A stretch of 64,000 bases of DNA from Selenomonas ruminantium subsp. lactilytica TAM6421 (GTDB taxonomy: Bacteria > Bacillota > Negativicutes > Selenomonadales > Selenomonadaceae): contig NC_017068.1 in the NCBI RefSeq assembly GCF_000284095.1, positions 2,480,001 through 2,544,000 of the forward strand. The letters run 5' to 3'. Positions 8,935 through 20,901 of the stretch are shown in pieces (positions within the stretch are counted from its first letter, which is position 1; each line of letters opens with the position of its first letter). The translations under genes were made by a program, and so were the position numbers. The notes under the pieces are model-generated. The model searched no databases. It saw nothing but the letters and a program-made list of their open reading frames with translations, and was not told the origin of the DNA.

Positions 8935-9561
8935 CTATTCATTGTATTTCTTTTCCATAAGGAACCAAGTATTATCCCCCAAAGGAAAATTAACATCACG
9001 ATGGTAGAAAAATCCATAATCAATTGATCGCAAATCTGGAAAAATATCTAGCATTTCTCCCGCAAAATCACGTTTGAACAGGCGATGCTCATATCCTCTG
9101 TATGCCACCTCTACGGGCGTAGGGTTATAATACTCCGACACCAGAACATAACGTTTGCTGTTCTTATAAAGTTTTTCATACACAATTGGAAGTTTGTCTG
9201 GATTTATATGAATCATGACCCCATTAGTAAATGTCAAATCATATTTCTTATCTTCATTAAAATCATATATTGATTCATTATAAATTGTAACTCCAGGGAT
9301 ATTTCTGGCTATAGAAGCTGCTTTTTTATTTATCTCCACACCATACAATTGGGCATCTGGTAAAAGTATATTCAACGTGTGGAAATTCATACCAACATTG
9401 CATCCTAATTCCAATACAGAATCGATACCCTCCCGATTTTTCAGAATATTAGCCCAGAGTAACATTCGCCTTGCTACAATACCTTTATAATTATTTCTAT
9501 CAACATATTCATTGCCAAATTCTCCCGCCCAAAACTCCTCTTGTTCTGTTAAATATGACAT
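8935..9561 (-). CDS. Pseudaminic acid biosynthesis-associated methylase
   Basis: A 208-residue protein. The N-terminus (QEEFWAGEFGNEYVDRN) matches the family named pseudaminic acid biosynthesis-associated methylase (TIGR03587), and the SAM site SVLELGCNVGMNFHTL near residue 49 supports this. This family travels with pse genes but its substrate is not known; methylation of a Pse derivative is inference. It lies between pseC (13 bases) and pseF (26 bases) in the same reading direction. Strongly AT-rich. Confidence 0.88.
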   Translation of the reverse strand: MSYLTEQEEFWAGEFGNEYVDRNNYKGIVARRMLLWANILKNREGIDSVLELGCNVGMNFHTLNILLPDAQLYGVEINKKAASIARNIPGVTIYNESIYDFNEDKKYDLTFTNGVMIHINPDKLPIVYEKLYKNSKRYVLVSEYYNPTPVEVAYRGYEHRLFKRDFAGEMLDIFPDLRSIDYGFFYHRDVNFPLGDNTWFLMEKKYNE

Positions 9562-9574
9562 ATGCTTATCCCCT

Positions 9575-10722
9575 TTATTTCAACACTTCCAGTAATCTCT
9601 TCACTATCATCTCCTGCTCCTCGTCAGTTAAACCGTAATACAATGGCAACGTGACTGCCTCCTTGTAATACTCTAAAGCAGCAGGATATTCTTCAACACA
9701 ATATCCTTGTTTTTTATAATACGGCTGCGTATGCACAGGAATATAATGAAGATTGAGCGTAATGCCTCGCTCACGCATTTCCTTAAATATCTGTTGCCTG
9801 CTTTTCTTGACCTTGCTGAAATCAACTCTAACCACATATATATGCCAAGAAGGCTCTGCCCCTTCCAGCACATACGGCGTACGCACAGGCAAGTCAGCCA
9901 GCAAGCTTTCATACCGTGCCGCCAGTTCCCGCCTTCTGGCTACAAACTCATCCACACGCTTCATCTGGCTGTAACCCAGGGCCGCCTGTATGTCCGTCAT
10001 GCGATAATTGAATCCTAATTCCAGTTGCTGATAGTACCAAGGCCCATCCGCTTCATGAGTCATCAAATCAGGATTTCTTGTAATGCCATGGCTTCTAAAC
10101 AGCAGCAATCTCTGATAAAGACCTTCATTATTGGTCAAAACCATGCCGCCTTCGCCAGTGGTCACTATTTTCACCGGATGGAAACTGAATACCGCCATAT
10201 CGGAAAATTCACAGCATCCTACTTTTTTTCCGAGATAATCAGCTCCCATGGCATGACAAGCATCTTCCATTACCATGAAGCCGTATTCCTGCGCCAGCTC
10301 ATGAATGCGCTTCATATCGCAGGACTGCCCCGCCAAATGCACAGGTACCACCATTTGGGGCCTCCGCTTGGCACTGCGCAACTTTTCCTCCAACACTTCC
10401 ACACTCATGTTATAAGTGTTGGCATCAATATCCACAAAATCAACATCCGCCCCACAGTAACGAGCACAGTTGGCAGAAGCCACAAAGGTAATAGGGCTTG
10501 TCCAAAGCACATCCCCCTTGCCAAGGCCAGCAGCCAGACAAGCTATATGCAGTGCCGCCGTACCATTGGAAACTGCCACGGCATACTTAGCACCGCAATA
10601 CTCTGCCACACGCTTTTCAAAACGCTCTATCGTAGGGCCCTGGGTGAGGAAGTCTGAACGAAGAACCTTTACGACCTCTTGTATATCATCCTCGCTTATA
10701 CTCTGTTTGCCATAGTAAATCA

Positions 10723-10723
<1 letters not shown>
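9575..10723 (-). CDS. pseC: UDP-4-amino-4,6-dideoxy-N-acetyl-beta-L-altrosamine transaminase PseC
   Basis: A 382-residue DegT/DnrJ/EryC1 aminotransferase of usual length. It places the 4-amino group on the PseB product using glutamate and PLP. Visible features are the PLP-lysine region FSFHPVKIVTTGEGGM (Lys185), VMEDACHAMGA (about 151-161, cofactor Asp) and NGTAALHIA near residue 53. The start ATG overlaps the pseB stop codon, so the two are translationally coupled. This is the in-cluster relative of the PLP domain fused to PseG at 1.5-2.4 kb. Confidence 0.93.
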
Positions 10724-12988
<2,265 letters not shown>

Positions 12989-13147
12989 TACCTTCACCCT
13001 CTTAGATAGTAATCTATTCCTGATGTTCATATGGATCATGAAAGAAGATTATTGCCGCAATTCAATCCAATTTTCTGTTTCTATAGTCTAAATTTTCGAC
13101 ATTAATCGATTTTTCCCTTCTTTTTTCGACTTACTTTCAGGCATCAC

Positions 13148-13194
13148 AAAAGCGGCTATCCGCTCTTGCCCTGTGGGCACGGCGGATAGCCGCT
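13148..13194 (-). terminator. Rho-independent terminator after the purine permease gene
   Basis: A 13-bp perfect stem (AGCGGCTATCCGC pairing with GCGGATAGCCGCT) is extended inward by GTGCCC/GGGCA. On the minus strand it is followed by TTTTGT. It begins 17 bases after the permease stop and separates that gene from the glycan operon. Confidence 0.85.
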
Positions 13195-13210
13195 GGAATA
13201 GCTTATGGAC

Positions 13211-14542
13211 TTAGGAACGCATAAACAGGTTAATCATGAAAGCGATGCTGACGAGCCACATGATGGGGCTGACTTCCCTTGCCTTGCCGGACAGGGATTT
13301 CATGAACGCGTAGCTGATGAAACCGAAAGCGAAGCCGTTGGCGATGGACGAGGTCATTGGCATCATGATGATGGTCAGGAAGGCAGGCAGGCCGTCGGTG
13401 AAGTCGGCGAAATTCACCTTGCCAACTTCAGACATCATCAGGGCGCCGACGAGGATCAGCGGCGGTGCCGTGGCAAAGCCTGGCACGAGGCCAATCAGCG
13501 GTGCAAACAGCAGGGACACGAGGAAGAGTACGGCAACGGTCACAGCCGTGAGGCCGGTCTTGCCGCCCGCTGCGATACCGGCAGCGCTTTCGATATAGGA
13601 CGTAACCGTGGAAGTACCGAAGACTGCGGAGAAGATCGTACCCACAGCATCGGTATTCAGGGCTTTGTCGAGATTCTCGATCTCGCCGTTCTTCTTGACG
13701 AGATTGGCCTTAGCCGTGAGACCAATCAAGGTACCCATGTTATCGAAGAGTTCGACGACCGTGAAGGTGAAGATGATGGACAGGATACCGTAGTTCCAGG
13801 CACCCATGATATCCAGCTTGCCGAAGGTTTCACCCATATGCGGCAGGCTCGTGCTGACCACATCGGAGAACGCATGCGGAACCGGGGAATAGCCCAGCAC
13901 CATGGAAAGGACCGTCGTAGCGATGATACCGATCAGGATGGAGCCCTGCACGTCACGGGCCATCAGTACACCAGTGAGCACGAGGCCGAACAGGGACATC
14001 GCCGTTTCCGGCTTAGTCACATGGCCAAGCGTGATGAAGGTAGCGGGATCGCTGACGATCAGGCCGGTGCCTTTAAGACCGATAAACGCGATGAATAAGC
14101 CGATACCCACGCCGATAGCCACGCGCAGATTCTGCGGCACGGCGTTGATGATGGCCTGACGCACATGGCTGATGGTCAGGATCAAAAACAGCAAACCAGA
14201 GAAGAATACTGCGCCCAGCGCTACCGTCCAGTGGAGTCCTAACACACCGCAGACGTAGTAAGCGAAGAACGCATTGAGCCCCATGCCCGGTGCCAAAGCC
14301 ACCGGGTAATTGGCGAACACGCCCATCATCATCGTGGACAGCGCCGCAATCCAGATGGTGGATGCAATGGCAGCCTCTTTAGGCACGCCGGCATCGGCGA
14401 GGATGTTCGGGTTGACGAACATGATATACGCCAAGGCGATAAAGGTGGTGAAACCAGCGATAATCTCCGTGCGTACCGTGGTTCCCTTTTCCGAGAGCTT
14501 AAAGAACCGCTCCAGGAAAGACTGACTTGCTTGAACTTGCAT
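13211..14542 (-). CDS. NCS2-type purine (hypoxanthine/guanine/adenine) permease, AzgA/PbuG subfamily
   Basis: A 443-residue inner-membrane permease with about 12 hydrophobic helices. The N-terminus (TEIIAGFTTFIALAYIMFVNPNIL) and the motif APGMGLNAFFAYYV near residue 84 are characteristic of the AzgA/PbuG/PbuO branch of the nucleobase-cation symporters. It should import hypoxanthine, guanine or adenine with protons. GGAGGC precedes the ATG by about 12 bases. A guanine-type purine riboswitch aptamer lies 90-160 bases upstream, so expression should fall when guanine or hypoxanthine is plentiful. Closed by the hairpin at 13.15 kb. GC content is clearly higher than in the glycan cluster to its left. 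Confidence 0.92.
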   Translation of the reverse strand: MQVQASQSFLERFFKLSEKGTTVRTEIIAGFTTFIALAYIMFVNPNILADAGVPKEAAIASTIWIAALSTMMMGVFANYPVALAPGMGLNAFFAYYVCGVLGLHWTVALGAVFFSGLLFLILTISHVRQAIINAVPQNLRVAIGVGIGLFIAFIGLKGTGLIVSDPATFITLGHVTKPETAMSLFGLVLTGVLMARDVQGSILIGIIATTVLSMVLGYSPVPHAFSDVVSTSLPHMGETFGKLDIMGAWNYGILSIIFTFTVVELFDNMGTLIGLTAKANLVKKNGEIENLDKALNTDAVGTIFSAVFGTSTVTSYIESAAGIAAGGKTGLTAVTVAVLFLVSLLFAPLIGLVPGFATAPPLILVGALMMSEVGKVNFADFTDGLPAFLTIIMMPMTSSIANGFAFGFISYAFMKSLSGKAREVSPIMWLVSIAFMINLFMRS

Positions 14543-14593
14543 AAAAAATAATAGCCTCCTCTTTCTTAGCAGGCGGACTCATAAGTCACCGCA

Positions 14594-14624
14594 AGAAAAA
14601 GGAAGCTTCAACTGTCAATGCTTC
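14594..14624 (-). terminator. Riboswitch expression-platform hairpin
   Basis: Just after the aptamer on the minus strand a GAAGC/GCTTC hairpin is followed by CTTTTTC. The preceding CAAGGAAAAC, which includes the 3' strand of aptamer helix P1, can also pair with the downstream CTTTTTCTTG. P1 formation and this longer pairing therefore exclude each other, as expected for a ligand-controlled terminator. The exact switch is inference. Confidence 0.55.
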
Positions 14625-14630
14625 GTTTTC

Positions 14631-14698
14631 CTTGTAGACTGTGACAATTTACGGTTGCCTGTAGAAACGCCCATACCATATTCATGGGCTTATACAAG
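14631..14698 (-). promoter_or_regulatory. Purine riboswitch aptamer (guanine/hypoxanthine class)
   Basis: Minus-strand sequence shows all parts of a purine aptamer in order: P1 CTTGTA/TACAAG, J1/2 TAAG, P2 CCCAT/ATGGG with loop GAATATGG, J2/3 GTTTCTAC, P3 GGCAA/TTGTC with loop CCGTAAA, then GTCT before the P1 3' strand. The specificity base equivalent to position 74 is C, which selects guanine or hypoxanthine rather than adenine. It lies upstream of a purine permease, a common target of this riboswitch. Confidence 0.88.
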
Positions 14699-14763
14699 AA
14701 ATTAACGATAACAGAATAGCAAAAAACAGGACATATGTCAATTTATTAGAAAATTTATCCTTT

Positions 14764-16077
14764 TCACATTGCCGCCACTTTGGCAAAGGCGATTTCTGCC
14801 GCTGCAATGGTGCGCTCGATATCTTCGTCCGTATGGGCGCCGCTCATGAAGAGGGTTTCGAACTGGGACGGGGCCAAGTAGATGCCCTGTTCGAGCATGG
14901 CCTTGAACCAGACTTTGAATTTCTCCTGGTCGGCGTTGCAGGAGTCCTCGTAGTTCAGCACATCCTTGTCGCTGAAGAAGATGCCGAACATGGAACCGGC
15001 CTGATGGGCCTGGATGGTAACGCCGGCTTCTTTGGCTTTTTCCAGCCAGCCCAGCAGCAGTTTCTTCGTCTTTAAGGTCAGCTCACGGCTGTAGTCAGCC
15101 TTGCCTTCTTCGGGTTCGGCGGTGATGATCTGCAGGGTTGCGAGGCCTGCGGTCATGGCCAACGGGTTGCCCGAGAGGGTGCCAGCCTGATAGACCGGGC
15201 CGGACGGGGAAACTTTGGCCATGATATCCTTGCGGCCGCCATAGGCTGCCACGGGCAGGCCGCCGCCGATGATCTTGCCAAGGCAGGTCAGATCCGGCGT
15301 GATGCCATAAGCCGCCTGCGCACCGCCTAAGGAAGCCCGGAAGCCGCACATGACTTCATCAAAGATCAGCAATGCGCCATGTTTTTCAGTGAGTTCACGG
15401 AGCTTATGCAGATAACCCTGCTGAGGCAGGACGAGGCCCATATTGCCGGCCACCGGCTCGACAATGACAGCGGCTACCTGGTCGCCCACTTCTTCCATTA
15501 CTTTCGTAATGGCGTCCACATCATTGTAAGGCACGGAAATGGTATCCTGTGCCGTGCCCTTGGTCACGCCCGGCGAACTCGGCACGCCGAAGGTGGCCAT
15601 GCCGGAACCGGCGTTTACGAGCAGGCTGTCGCTATGGCCGTGGTAGCAGCCAATGAATTTCACGATCTTTTCCCGCCCCGTATAGCCGCGTGCCAGACGC
15701 AAAGCGCTCATGGTGGCTTCGGTGCCGGAGTTGACCATGCGGATGGTTTCGATAGACGGATAAACCTCCATCACGAGTTTGGCCAGTTCCGACTCAATGC
15801 AGGTCGGTGCGCCATAGCTCGTGCCACGGGTTGCGGCTTCCTGCAAAGCCTTGACGACTTTGGGATGGGCATGGCCCACAACCATCGGGCCCCAGGAGCC
15901 TACATAGTCGATGTATTCATTGCCGTCGATATCGTAAATCTTATCCCCTAAAGCATGGTCGATGAACGGCGGATTGCAGTCCACGCTCTTGTAGGAACGC
16001 ACGGGGCTGTTGACGCCGCCGGGCATAAGTTCCTTGGCTTCAGCAAAAGCAGCAGCGGATTTTTCCAGGTTCAGCAT
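14764..16077 (-). CDS. hemL: Glutamate-1-semialdehyde 2,1-aminomutase HemL
   Basis: A 437-residue PLP enzyme that converts glutamate-1-semialdehyde to 5-aminolevulinate. The PLP lysine is Lys268 in [34 protein letters not shown] (about 115-130) and FDEVMCGFR (about 239-247) are conserved class III aminotransferase features; [11 protein letters not shown] near residue 18 is typical of HemL. Last gene of the tetrapyrrole operon; its start abuts the hemB stop. With HemA it forms the C5 route to 5-aminolevulinate. Confidence 0.96.
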   Translation of the reverse strand: MLNLEKSAAAFAEAKELMPGGVNSPVRSYKSVDCNPPFIDHALGDKIYDIDGNEYIDYVGSWGPMVVGHAHPKVVKALQEAATRGTSYGAPTCIESELAKLVMEVYPSIETIRMVNSGTEATMSALRLARGYTGREKIVKFIGCYHGHSDSLLVNAGSGMATFGVPSSPGVTKGTAQDTISVPYNDVDAITKVMEEVGDQVAAVIVEPVAGNMGLVLPQQGYLHKLRELTEKHGALLIFDEVMCGFRASLGGAQAAYGITPDLTCLGKIIGGGLPVAAYGGRKDIMAKVSPSGPVYQAGTLSGNPLAMTAGLATLQIITAEPEEGKADYSRELTLKTKKLLLGWLEKAKEAGVTIQAHQAGSMFGIFFSDKDVLNYEDSCNADQEKFKVWFKAMLEQGIYLAPSQFETLFMSGAHTDEDIERTIAAAEIAFAKVAAM

Positions 16078-17057
16078 CAGTTTTCCTCCTTCAGCCAGCG
16101 AGCCACATCCATAGCATGATAGGTGATGATGATATCAGCACCGGCGCGTTTCATGGAAAGCAGAGTTTCCATAACGATGCGCTTTTCATCAATCCAACCG
16201 TTCTTGGCGGCAGCCTTGACCATGGCATATTCACCGCTGACATTGTAAACAGCCACCGGATGATGGATATGGTCACGCACCTGACGGACTACATCGAGGT
16301 AAGCCAGAGCCGGCTTCACCATGATGATGTCAGCGCCTTCGGCAATATCGAGGTCTACTTCCTTGATGGCTTCATGGGCATTGGCCGGGTCCATCTGATA
16401 CTGGCGGCGGTCACCGAAAGCCGGTGCGCTATCAGCCGCATCACGGAAGGGACCATAATAGCCCGAAGCGTATTTGACCGCATAGCTCATGATGGATACA
16501 TTCTGGAAGCCATTTTCGTCCAAAGCCTCACGGATGGCAGCCACACGGCCATCCATCATATCGGAAGGCGCGATGATGTCTACACCACACTGGGCCTGGG
16601 ATACGGCCACCTTCTGCAGGAGCTTCAGCGTCGCATCGTTATCCACATAATGACCTTCGAGATGTCCGCAATGACCGTGGTCGGTGTATTCGCACATGCA
16701 GACATCGCCCACGATCATAAGTTCCGGAATCTCGGCCTTAATAGCCTTGATGGCCCGCTGCACGGGGCTCGTCATATCCCAGGCGCTGCTGCCGTCGGCA
16801 TCCTTGTATTCGGGAATGCCAAATACTTCTACGGAAGGGATACCCAGTTCCCAGCACTTTTTGGCGGTCTTGACGGCTTCATCCACCGACAGATGGAAAC
16901 ATCCCGGCATGGAAGGGATTTCCTCGCGGACTTTTTCGCCCGGCACCACAAACAGAGGATAGACAAAATCCTTTACCGACAGGCTGGTCTCGCGCACCAT
17001 GGCACGCATAGCGGGGCTGATGCGCATACGGCGCGGACGGAGTTTCTGTTCATACAT
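16077..17057 (-). CDS. hemB: Delta-aminolevulinic acid dehydratase (porphobilinogen synthase) HemB
   Basis: About 326 residues; joins two 5-aminolevulinate molecules into porphobilinogen. The zinc-type cysteine cluster [14 protein letters not shown] (Cys120, Cys122, Cys130) and both active-site lysines are present: Lys195 in [15 protein letters not shown] and Lys248 in [12 protein letters not shown]. So it is a zinc-dependent form. Start chosen at ATG 17057, nine bases after AGGAG; an in-frame ATG at 17066 abuts the AGGAG and cannot be used. It stops on the hemL start. Confidence 0.96.
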   Translation of the reverse strand: MYEQKLRPRRMRISPAMRAMVRETSLSVKDFVYPLFVVPGEKVREEIPSMPGCFHLSVDEAVKTAKKCWELGIPSVEVFGIPEYKDADGSSAWDMTSPVQRAIKAIKAEIPELMIVGDVCMCEYTDHGHCGHLEGHYVDNDATLKLLQKVAVSQAQCGVDIIAPSDMMDGRVAAIREALDENGFQNVSIMSYAVKYASGYYGPFRDAADSAPAFGDRRQYQMDPANAHEAIKEVDLDIAEGADIIMVKPALAYLDVVRQVRDHIHHPVAVYNVSGEYAMVKAAAKNGWIDEKRIVMETLLSMKRAGADIIITYHAMDVARWLKEEN

Positions 17058-17072
17058 GACTAACATCTCCTA

Positions 17073-18581
17073 TTATTTGCAAATGGCTTCTACCAAGCCA
17101 TCAATGGTATATTCTTCTGCTACGATGTCCGGCTCAATGCCCAAAGATTTAGCCGTATCGGCAGTGATGGGGCCGATGCAGGCGGTCTTGACATCCTTCA
17201 AGAGGTCTGCCGAACCGATGATTTCCACGAGATTCTTGACCGTGGAAGAACTCGTGAAGGTCACCATATCAAACTGGCCGTCTTTGATTTCAGCAGCCAG
17301 CGCTTCGCCGTCCACCTGACCGCAGACCGTGCGGTAAGCGGCGGCGACTTCGACTTCGGCGCCCATTTCCCGTAAAGTTTCCGGCAGGATTTCCCGAGCT
17401 TCTTCAGCACGGGGAATCAGGATTTTCGCATGGGGCGGCAGTTTGCCCTTCAGGGCTTCCAGCACACCTTCTGCCCGGTATTCAGCCGGAACTACATCGG
17501 CGTTCAAGCCGTATTGATGGAGTTTCTCTGCCGTAGCCGAACCGATTGCGGCAATCTTAGCATAGCCCAGAGCACGGGCATCCTTGCCGGCCTTGAACAG
17601 GCGGGCAAAAAAACGGCCTACGCCATTGGCGCTCGTGAAGATCAGCCAGTGATAATCCTGCAGATGGTCAATGGACTTATCGAGCGCCGCATAGTTGTCA
17701 GCCGGATCAGCCATAGAAATTGCCGGCGCTTCGAATACCTCTGCTCCGAGGTTCTCCAATTTCGCCGTAAGCTTGGATGCCTGACTGCGTGCTCTGGTTA
17801 CGAGAATCCGCTTGCCAAACAGAGGTCGTTGGGAGAGATTATCGAACCACTGCAGGCTGTCGCGCAGCTTGACCACTTCACCTACGATAAAGATGGCCGG
17901 CGGCTTGATGCCGTTCTTGGCCACATCTTCGGCGGCCTTGCCCACGGTGGTCACAAGCGTGCGCTGTTCCGGTTTCGTGCCCCAGCGGATTACAGCGGCC
18001 GGAGTATCGGCACTGCGGCCGTTTTCAATCAATTTGCTCGTGATATGCGGCAGGTTGGCTACGCCCATCAGGAATACCAGCGTATCCACGCCCGTGGCCA
18101 GATGTTCCCAGCGCATGTTACTCTTGCCCTTGGTGGGATCTTCATGACCTGTCACCACAGCAAAGGATGTGGCCACCGCCCGATGGGTTACAGGAATGCC
18201 CGCATAAGCCGGCACGGAAATGGCCGAAGTGATGCCTGGCACGATTTCGAAGGGCAGGTTGTTTTCCCGCAGCAGCAGGCCTTCCTCGCCGCCCCGGCCA
18301 AAGACGAAGGGATCGCCGCCCTTGAGGCGTACGACGCATTTGCCTTCTTTTGCCTTGTCCACCAACAGCTGATTGATGTCTTCCTGTTTCATCGTGTGAT
18401 TGCTGGAGGCCTTGCCCACATAGATGTATTCGGCATCGTCCGGGGCCCAGCGCAGGATGCGGTCATCAGCCAGACGGTCATAGACGACAACGTCTGCCAT
18501 CTTGAGGCAATCCACTGCCTTCATGCTGATAAGCCGGTAATCTCCGGGGCCTGCACCTACTAAATAAACCATTCCTGCCAT
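17073..18581 (-). CDS. cobA-hemD: Uroporphyrinogen-III C-methyltransferase / uroporphyrinogen-III synthase fusion
   Basis: A 502-residue two-domain enzyme. Residues 1-245 are the SUMT (CobA) methyltransferase: VYLVGAGPGDYRLIS at the N-terminus, VVYDRLA, VRLKGGDPFVFGRGGEE and GIPVTHR. They make precorrin-2 from uroporphyrinogen III. Residues about 255-500 are HemD, which closes hydroxymethylbilane to uroporphyrinogen III (RILVTRARSQASKL, WLIFTSANGVGRFF, MVTFTSSSTVKNLV). This fusion is known in anaerobic Firmicutes and channels uroporphyrinogen III toward sirohaem and cobalamin. It lies between hemC and hemB. Confidence 0.95.
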   Translation of the reverse strand: MAGMVYLVGAGPGDYRLISMKAVDCLKMADVVVYDRLADDRILRWAPDDAEYIYVGKASSNHTMKQEDINQLLVDKAKEGKCVVRLKGGDPFVFGRGGEEGLLLRENNLPFEIVPGITSAISVPAYAGIPVTHRAVATSFAVVTGHEDPTKGKSNMRWEHLATGVDTLVFLMGVANLPHITSKLIENGRSADTPAAVIRWGTKPEQRTLVTTVGKAAEDVAKNGIKPPAIFIVGEVVKLRDSLQWFDNLSQRPLFGKRILVTRARSQASKLTAKLENLGAEVFEAPAISMADPADNYAALDKSIDHLQDYHWLIFTSANGVGRFFARLFKAGKDARALGYAKIAAIGSATAEKLHQYGLNADVVPAEYRAEGVLEALKGKLPPHAKILIPRAEEAREILPETLREMGAEVEVAAAYRTVCGQVDGEALAAEIKDGQFDMVTFTSSSTVKNLVEIIGSADLLKDVKTACIGPITADTAKSLGIEPDIVAEEYTIDGLVEAICK

Positions 18582-18629
18582 TCTTTATGTCATCCCTTTT
18601 CTTTATTAATAGAGTTACCGCAAAAACGA

Positions 18630-18676
18630 CACCTCATCCACCGCTTCGCGGTCCCCCTTCCCCTCAAGGGGAAGGC
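18630..18676. repeat. Dispersed palindromic repeat, copy 1
   Basis: CACCTCATCCACCGC, TTCGCGG, then CCTTCCCCTC and AAGGGGAAGGC. ACCGC/GCGGT and CCTTCCCCT/AGGGGAAGG each form a hairpin. It fills the space between the hemC stop and the cobA-hemD start. Related copies lie at 24382, 33915 and 60240. Confidence 0.7.
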
Positions 18677-18677
18677 T

Positions 18678-19622
18678 TTAATTGGCTGCCTCTTGTAGCA
18701 GTCCGAGTTCTTGCAAAATTGATTTTCCGCCGGCGGCGAGGAGTTTTTCGGCCAGTGTTACGCCGAGTTTTTCCGCGTCTTCGACCTTGCCGCTGATTTT
18801 GTCACGGTAGAGGCGCTGGCCGTCAAGTGAAGCAATCACGGCTTCTACCTGAATCTCTTCTTTTTCGGCGGGTACAGCATAGACGCCGACGGGGACCTGA
18901 CAGCCACCTTCTACGCGCCCCAGGAAGGCGCGCTCGGCCTTGGCACAGTGTACTGTGGCTTCGTCATTGAGGAAGGCAAGCATTTCCCGCATTTCTGCAT
19001 CATCCTCACGGGTTTCGATTGCCAAGGCGCCCTGCCCCACAGCAGGCAGTACCATTTCTTGCGGCAGCACCTCGGTAATGCGCTCGCCGAAGCCCAGACG
19101 TTTGAGGCCGGCTACGGCGAGGATGATGGCATCGAAGTTCTCGCTTTCGAGCTTGGCCAGTCTTGTATTCACATTGCCCCGCAGGTCGCAGATATTGAGG
19201 TCCGGGCGGGCATGCAAAAGCTGTGCCTTGCGGCGCAGGCTGGAAGTACCTACTTTTGCGCCACAAGGCAACGCGTCAAATGTCTTGAATTTGGGACTGA
19301 CCACGGCATCACCAGGGTCGAAACGCTTGGTGATAGCGGCGAGGCATAAGCCTGCGGGCAACTCCGTGGGCATATCCTTGAGGCTGTGCACCGCCAAATC
19401 GATGCCGCCGTCCAGCATGTCCATTTCGAGCTCTTTGGTAAAGAGCCCCTTGCCGCCAATCTTGGCCAGGGGGGCATCGAGAATCTTATCCCCCTTGGTG
19501 GTCATCAGTTTCAGTTCTACGGTAAGTCCCGGATATTCTTCCTCCAAACGGCCTTTTACGTATTCTGCCTGCCATAACGCCAGCTTACTGCTGCGCGTAC
19601 CGATAACAATCGTGTTCTTCAC
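18678..19622 (-). CDS. hemC: Hydroxymethylbilane synthase HemC
   Basis: A 314-residue porphobilinogen deaminase. The dipyrromethane-cofactor cysteine is Cys241 in RVEGGCQVPVG. GTRSSKLALWQ at the N-terminus, AVHSLKDMP (about 77-85) and VGTSSLRRKAQL (about 124-135) line the active site. It polymerises four porphobilinogens to hydroxymethylbilane for the HemD domain next door. Its start lies inside the end of hemA (38-base overlap), so translation is coupled. A palindromic repeat begins two bases after its stop. Confidence 0.95.
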   Translation of the reverse strand: MKNTIVIGTRSSKLALWQAEYVKGRLEEEYPGLTVELKLMTTKGDKILDAPLAKIGGKGLFTKELEMDMLDGGIDLAVHSLKDMPTELPAGLCLAAITKRFDPGDAVVSPKFKTFDALPCGAKVGTSSLRRKAQLLHARPDLNICDLRGNVNTRLAKLESENFDAIILAVAGLKRLGFGERITEVLPQEMVLPAVGQGALAIETREDDAEMREMLAFLNDEATVHCAKAERAFLGRVEGGCQVPVGVYAVPAEKEEIQVEAVIASLDGQRLYRDKISGKVEDAEKLGVTLAEKLLAAGGKSILQELGLLQEAAN

Positions 19623-20901
19623 TGTTTGCCGTCTCTCCTATCGTATCCAGTTTAAAAAGCGCCCGCATGGCTTCGATGTAAAATTCTTCTTGTTCCGTGC
19701 CTGCGGCGGAATTGAGTTTCATCATGGGCATGCGCAGGATCTTGCGCACGATCATGCGGCTCATATGCTCCACCTGCCGCCACTGCTCTTCATTAAGGTC
19801 CGGCAGTTTGGAGCTGGCCCGCTTGACCTCCCGGGCGCGGATGCGCTCACAGCGGTCGGAGAGCCTGGCCATCAACGGACGGAAGGACAGATACTGGAAG
19901 CGCTCCATGATGGAATCCACTTCCTCCTGCACGATCTTTTCGGCCTGCTTGGCTTCGTGGCGGCGCTCTTCGATATGCTCGTCCACCACTTCTTCCAATG
20001 CGTCGATATTATAAAGGGTTACGCCCTTGATTTCTCCGACTTCCGGATCCACGTCACGGGGCACGGCAATATCAATCAGGAAGAGCTGCCGGCTCTTGCG
20101 CTTGGTCATCAGCTGGCGGGTTTCCCATGGCTTGATCACATAGTGGGGCGCACCTGTGGAAGTCACGATCACATCCACATCCACGGCCCGCTTCATAGCC
20201 TCCTCAAAAGGCACGGCTTCACCATTGAACTGCGCGGCCAAAAGCTCCGCCCGCTCGATATGGCGGTTGGTCACATAGATTTTCTTCACGCCATGGGATA
20301 TGAGATGCTGGGCCGTAAGTTCAGCCATCTTCCCGGCGCCGAAAATCAGCGCACTGGCCTCATGAAGTTCACCCAAGGCCTCACGTGCCAGTTCTACGGC
20401 CGCATAGCTCACGGATACGGAGTTGAACTGGATGCGGGTTTCTGTGCGCACCCGCTTGCCCGTGGCAATGGCCCGATGGAACAGGGTGTTGAGCACCGTG
20501 CTCGTCGTGCCCGCCTCCCGGCTCATGGCATAGGCTTCCTTGACCTGCGAAAGGATCTGTCCTTCGCCCAATACCAGCGAGTCAAGGCTCGATGCCACCC
20601 GAAACAGGTGGTCGATGCATTCTTCATCGGCATAGTGATAGAGATATTCGTCAATATTTTCCTCATTGCCCGTGAGGTCGAAGAGGAACTGCTTCAAGGT
20701 GGCTAAATCCCGATCTGCCTTCTCCACCACAGCATACATCTCGCTGCGGTTGCAGGTGGATAATACCACCGCTTCCAGAATCCCTTCATACTCCCCTAAA
20801 TTGGCCAAACCGCTTTTTACAGCCGCTTTGGGAATGGAAAAACGCTCACGCACATCAACGGGCGCCGTCTTGTGGTTGAGCCCCAGCATCAATAATTCCA
20901 T
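19585..20901 (-). CDS. hemA: Glutamyl-tRNA reductase HemA
   Basis: A 438-residue enzyme that reduces glutamyl-tRNA to glutamate-1-semialdehyde, first step of the C5 pathway. The nucleophile Cys50 lies in VVLSTCNRSEMY; GLNHKTAPVDVRERF near residue 7 is the family N-terminus; ALIFGAGKMAELTAQHL begins the NADPH-binding domain; the last 120 or so residues are the dimerisation helices. It overlaps sirC by 47 bases upstream and hemC by 38 downstream, unusually long overlaps that tie the three products together in translation. Confidence 0.95.
   Translation of the reverse strand: MELLMLGLNHKTAPVDVRERFSIPKAAVKSGLANLGEYEGILEAVVLSTCNRSEMYAVVEKADRDLATLKQFLFDLTGNEENIDEYLYHYADEECIDHLFRVASSLDSLVLGEGQILSQVKEAYAMSREAGTTSTVLNTLFHRAIATGKRVRTETRIQFNSVSVSYAAVELAREALGELHEASALIFGAGKMAELTAQHLISHGVKKIYVTNRHIERAELLAAQFNGEAVPFEEAMKRAVDVDVIVTSTGAPHYVIKPWETRQLMTKRKSRQLFLIDIAVPRDVDPEVGEIKGVTLYNIDALEEVVDEHIEERRHEAKQAEKIVQEEVDSIMERFQYLSFRPLMARLSDRCERIRAREVKRASSKLPDLNEEQWRQVEHMSRMIVRKILRMPMMKLNSAAGTEQEEFYIEAMRALFKLDTIGETANSEEHDCYRYAQQ

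Noticed and set aside
17430-18563. A 377-codon open frame opposite cobA-hemD
   Set aside because: Antisense shadow; no start signal and no protein-like pattern.
18940-20706. A 588-codon open frame on the plus strand opposite hemC and hemA
   Set aside because: It lies antisense to two certain genes, has no ribosome site or family motif, and reflects the codon bias of the GC-rich opposite strand.
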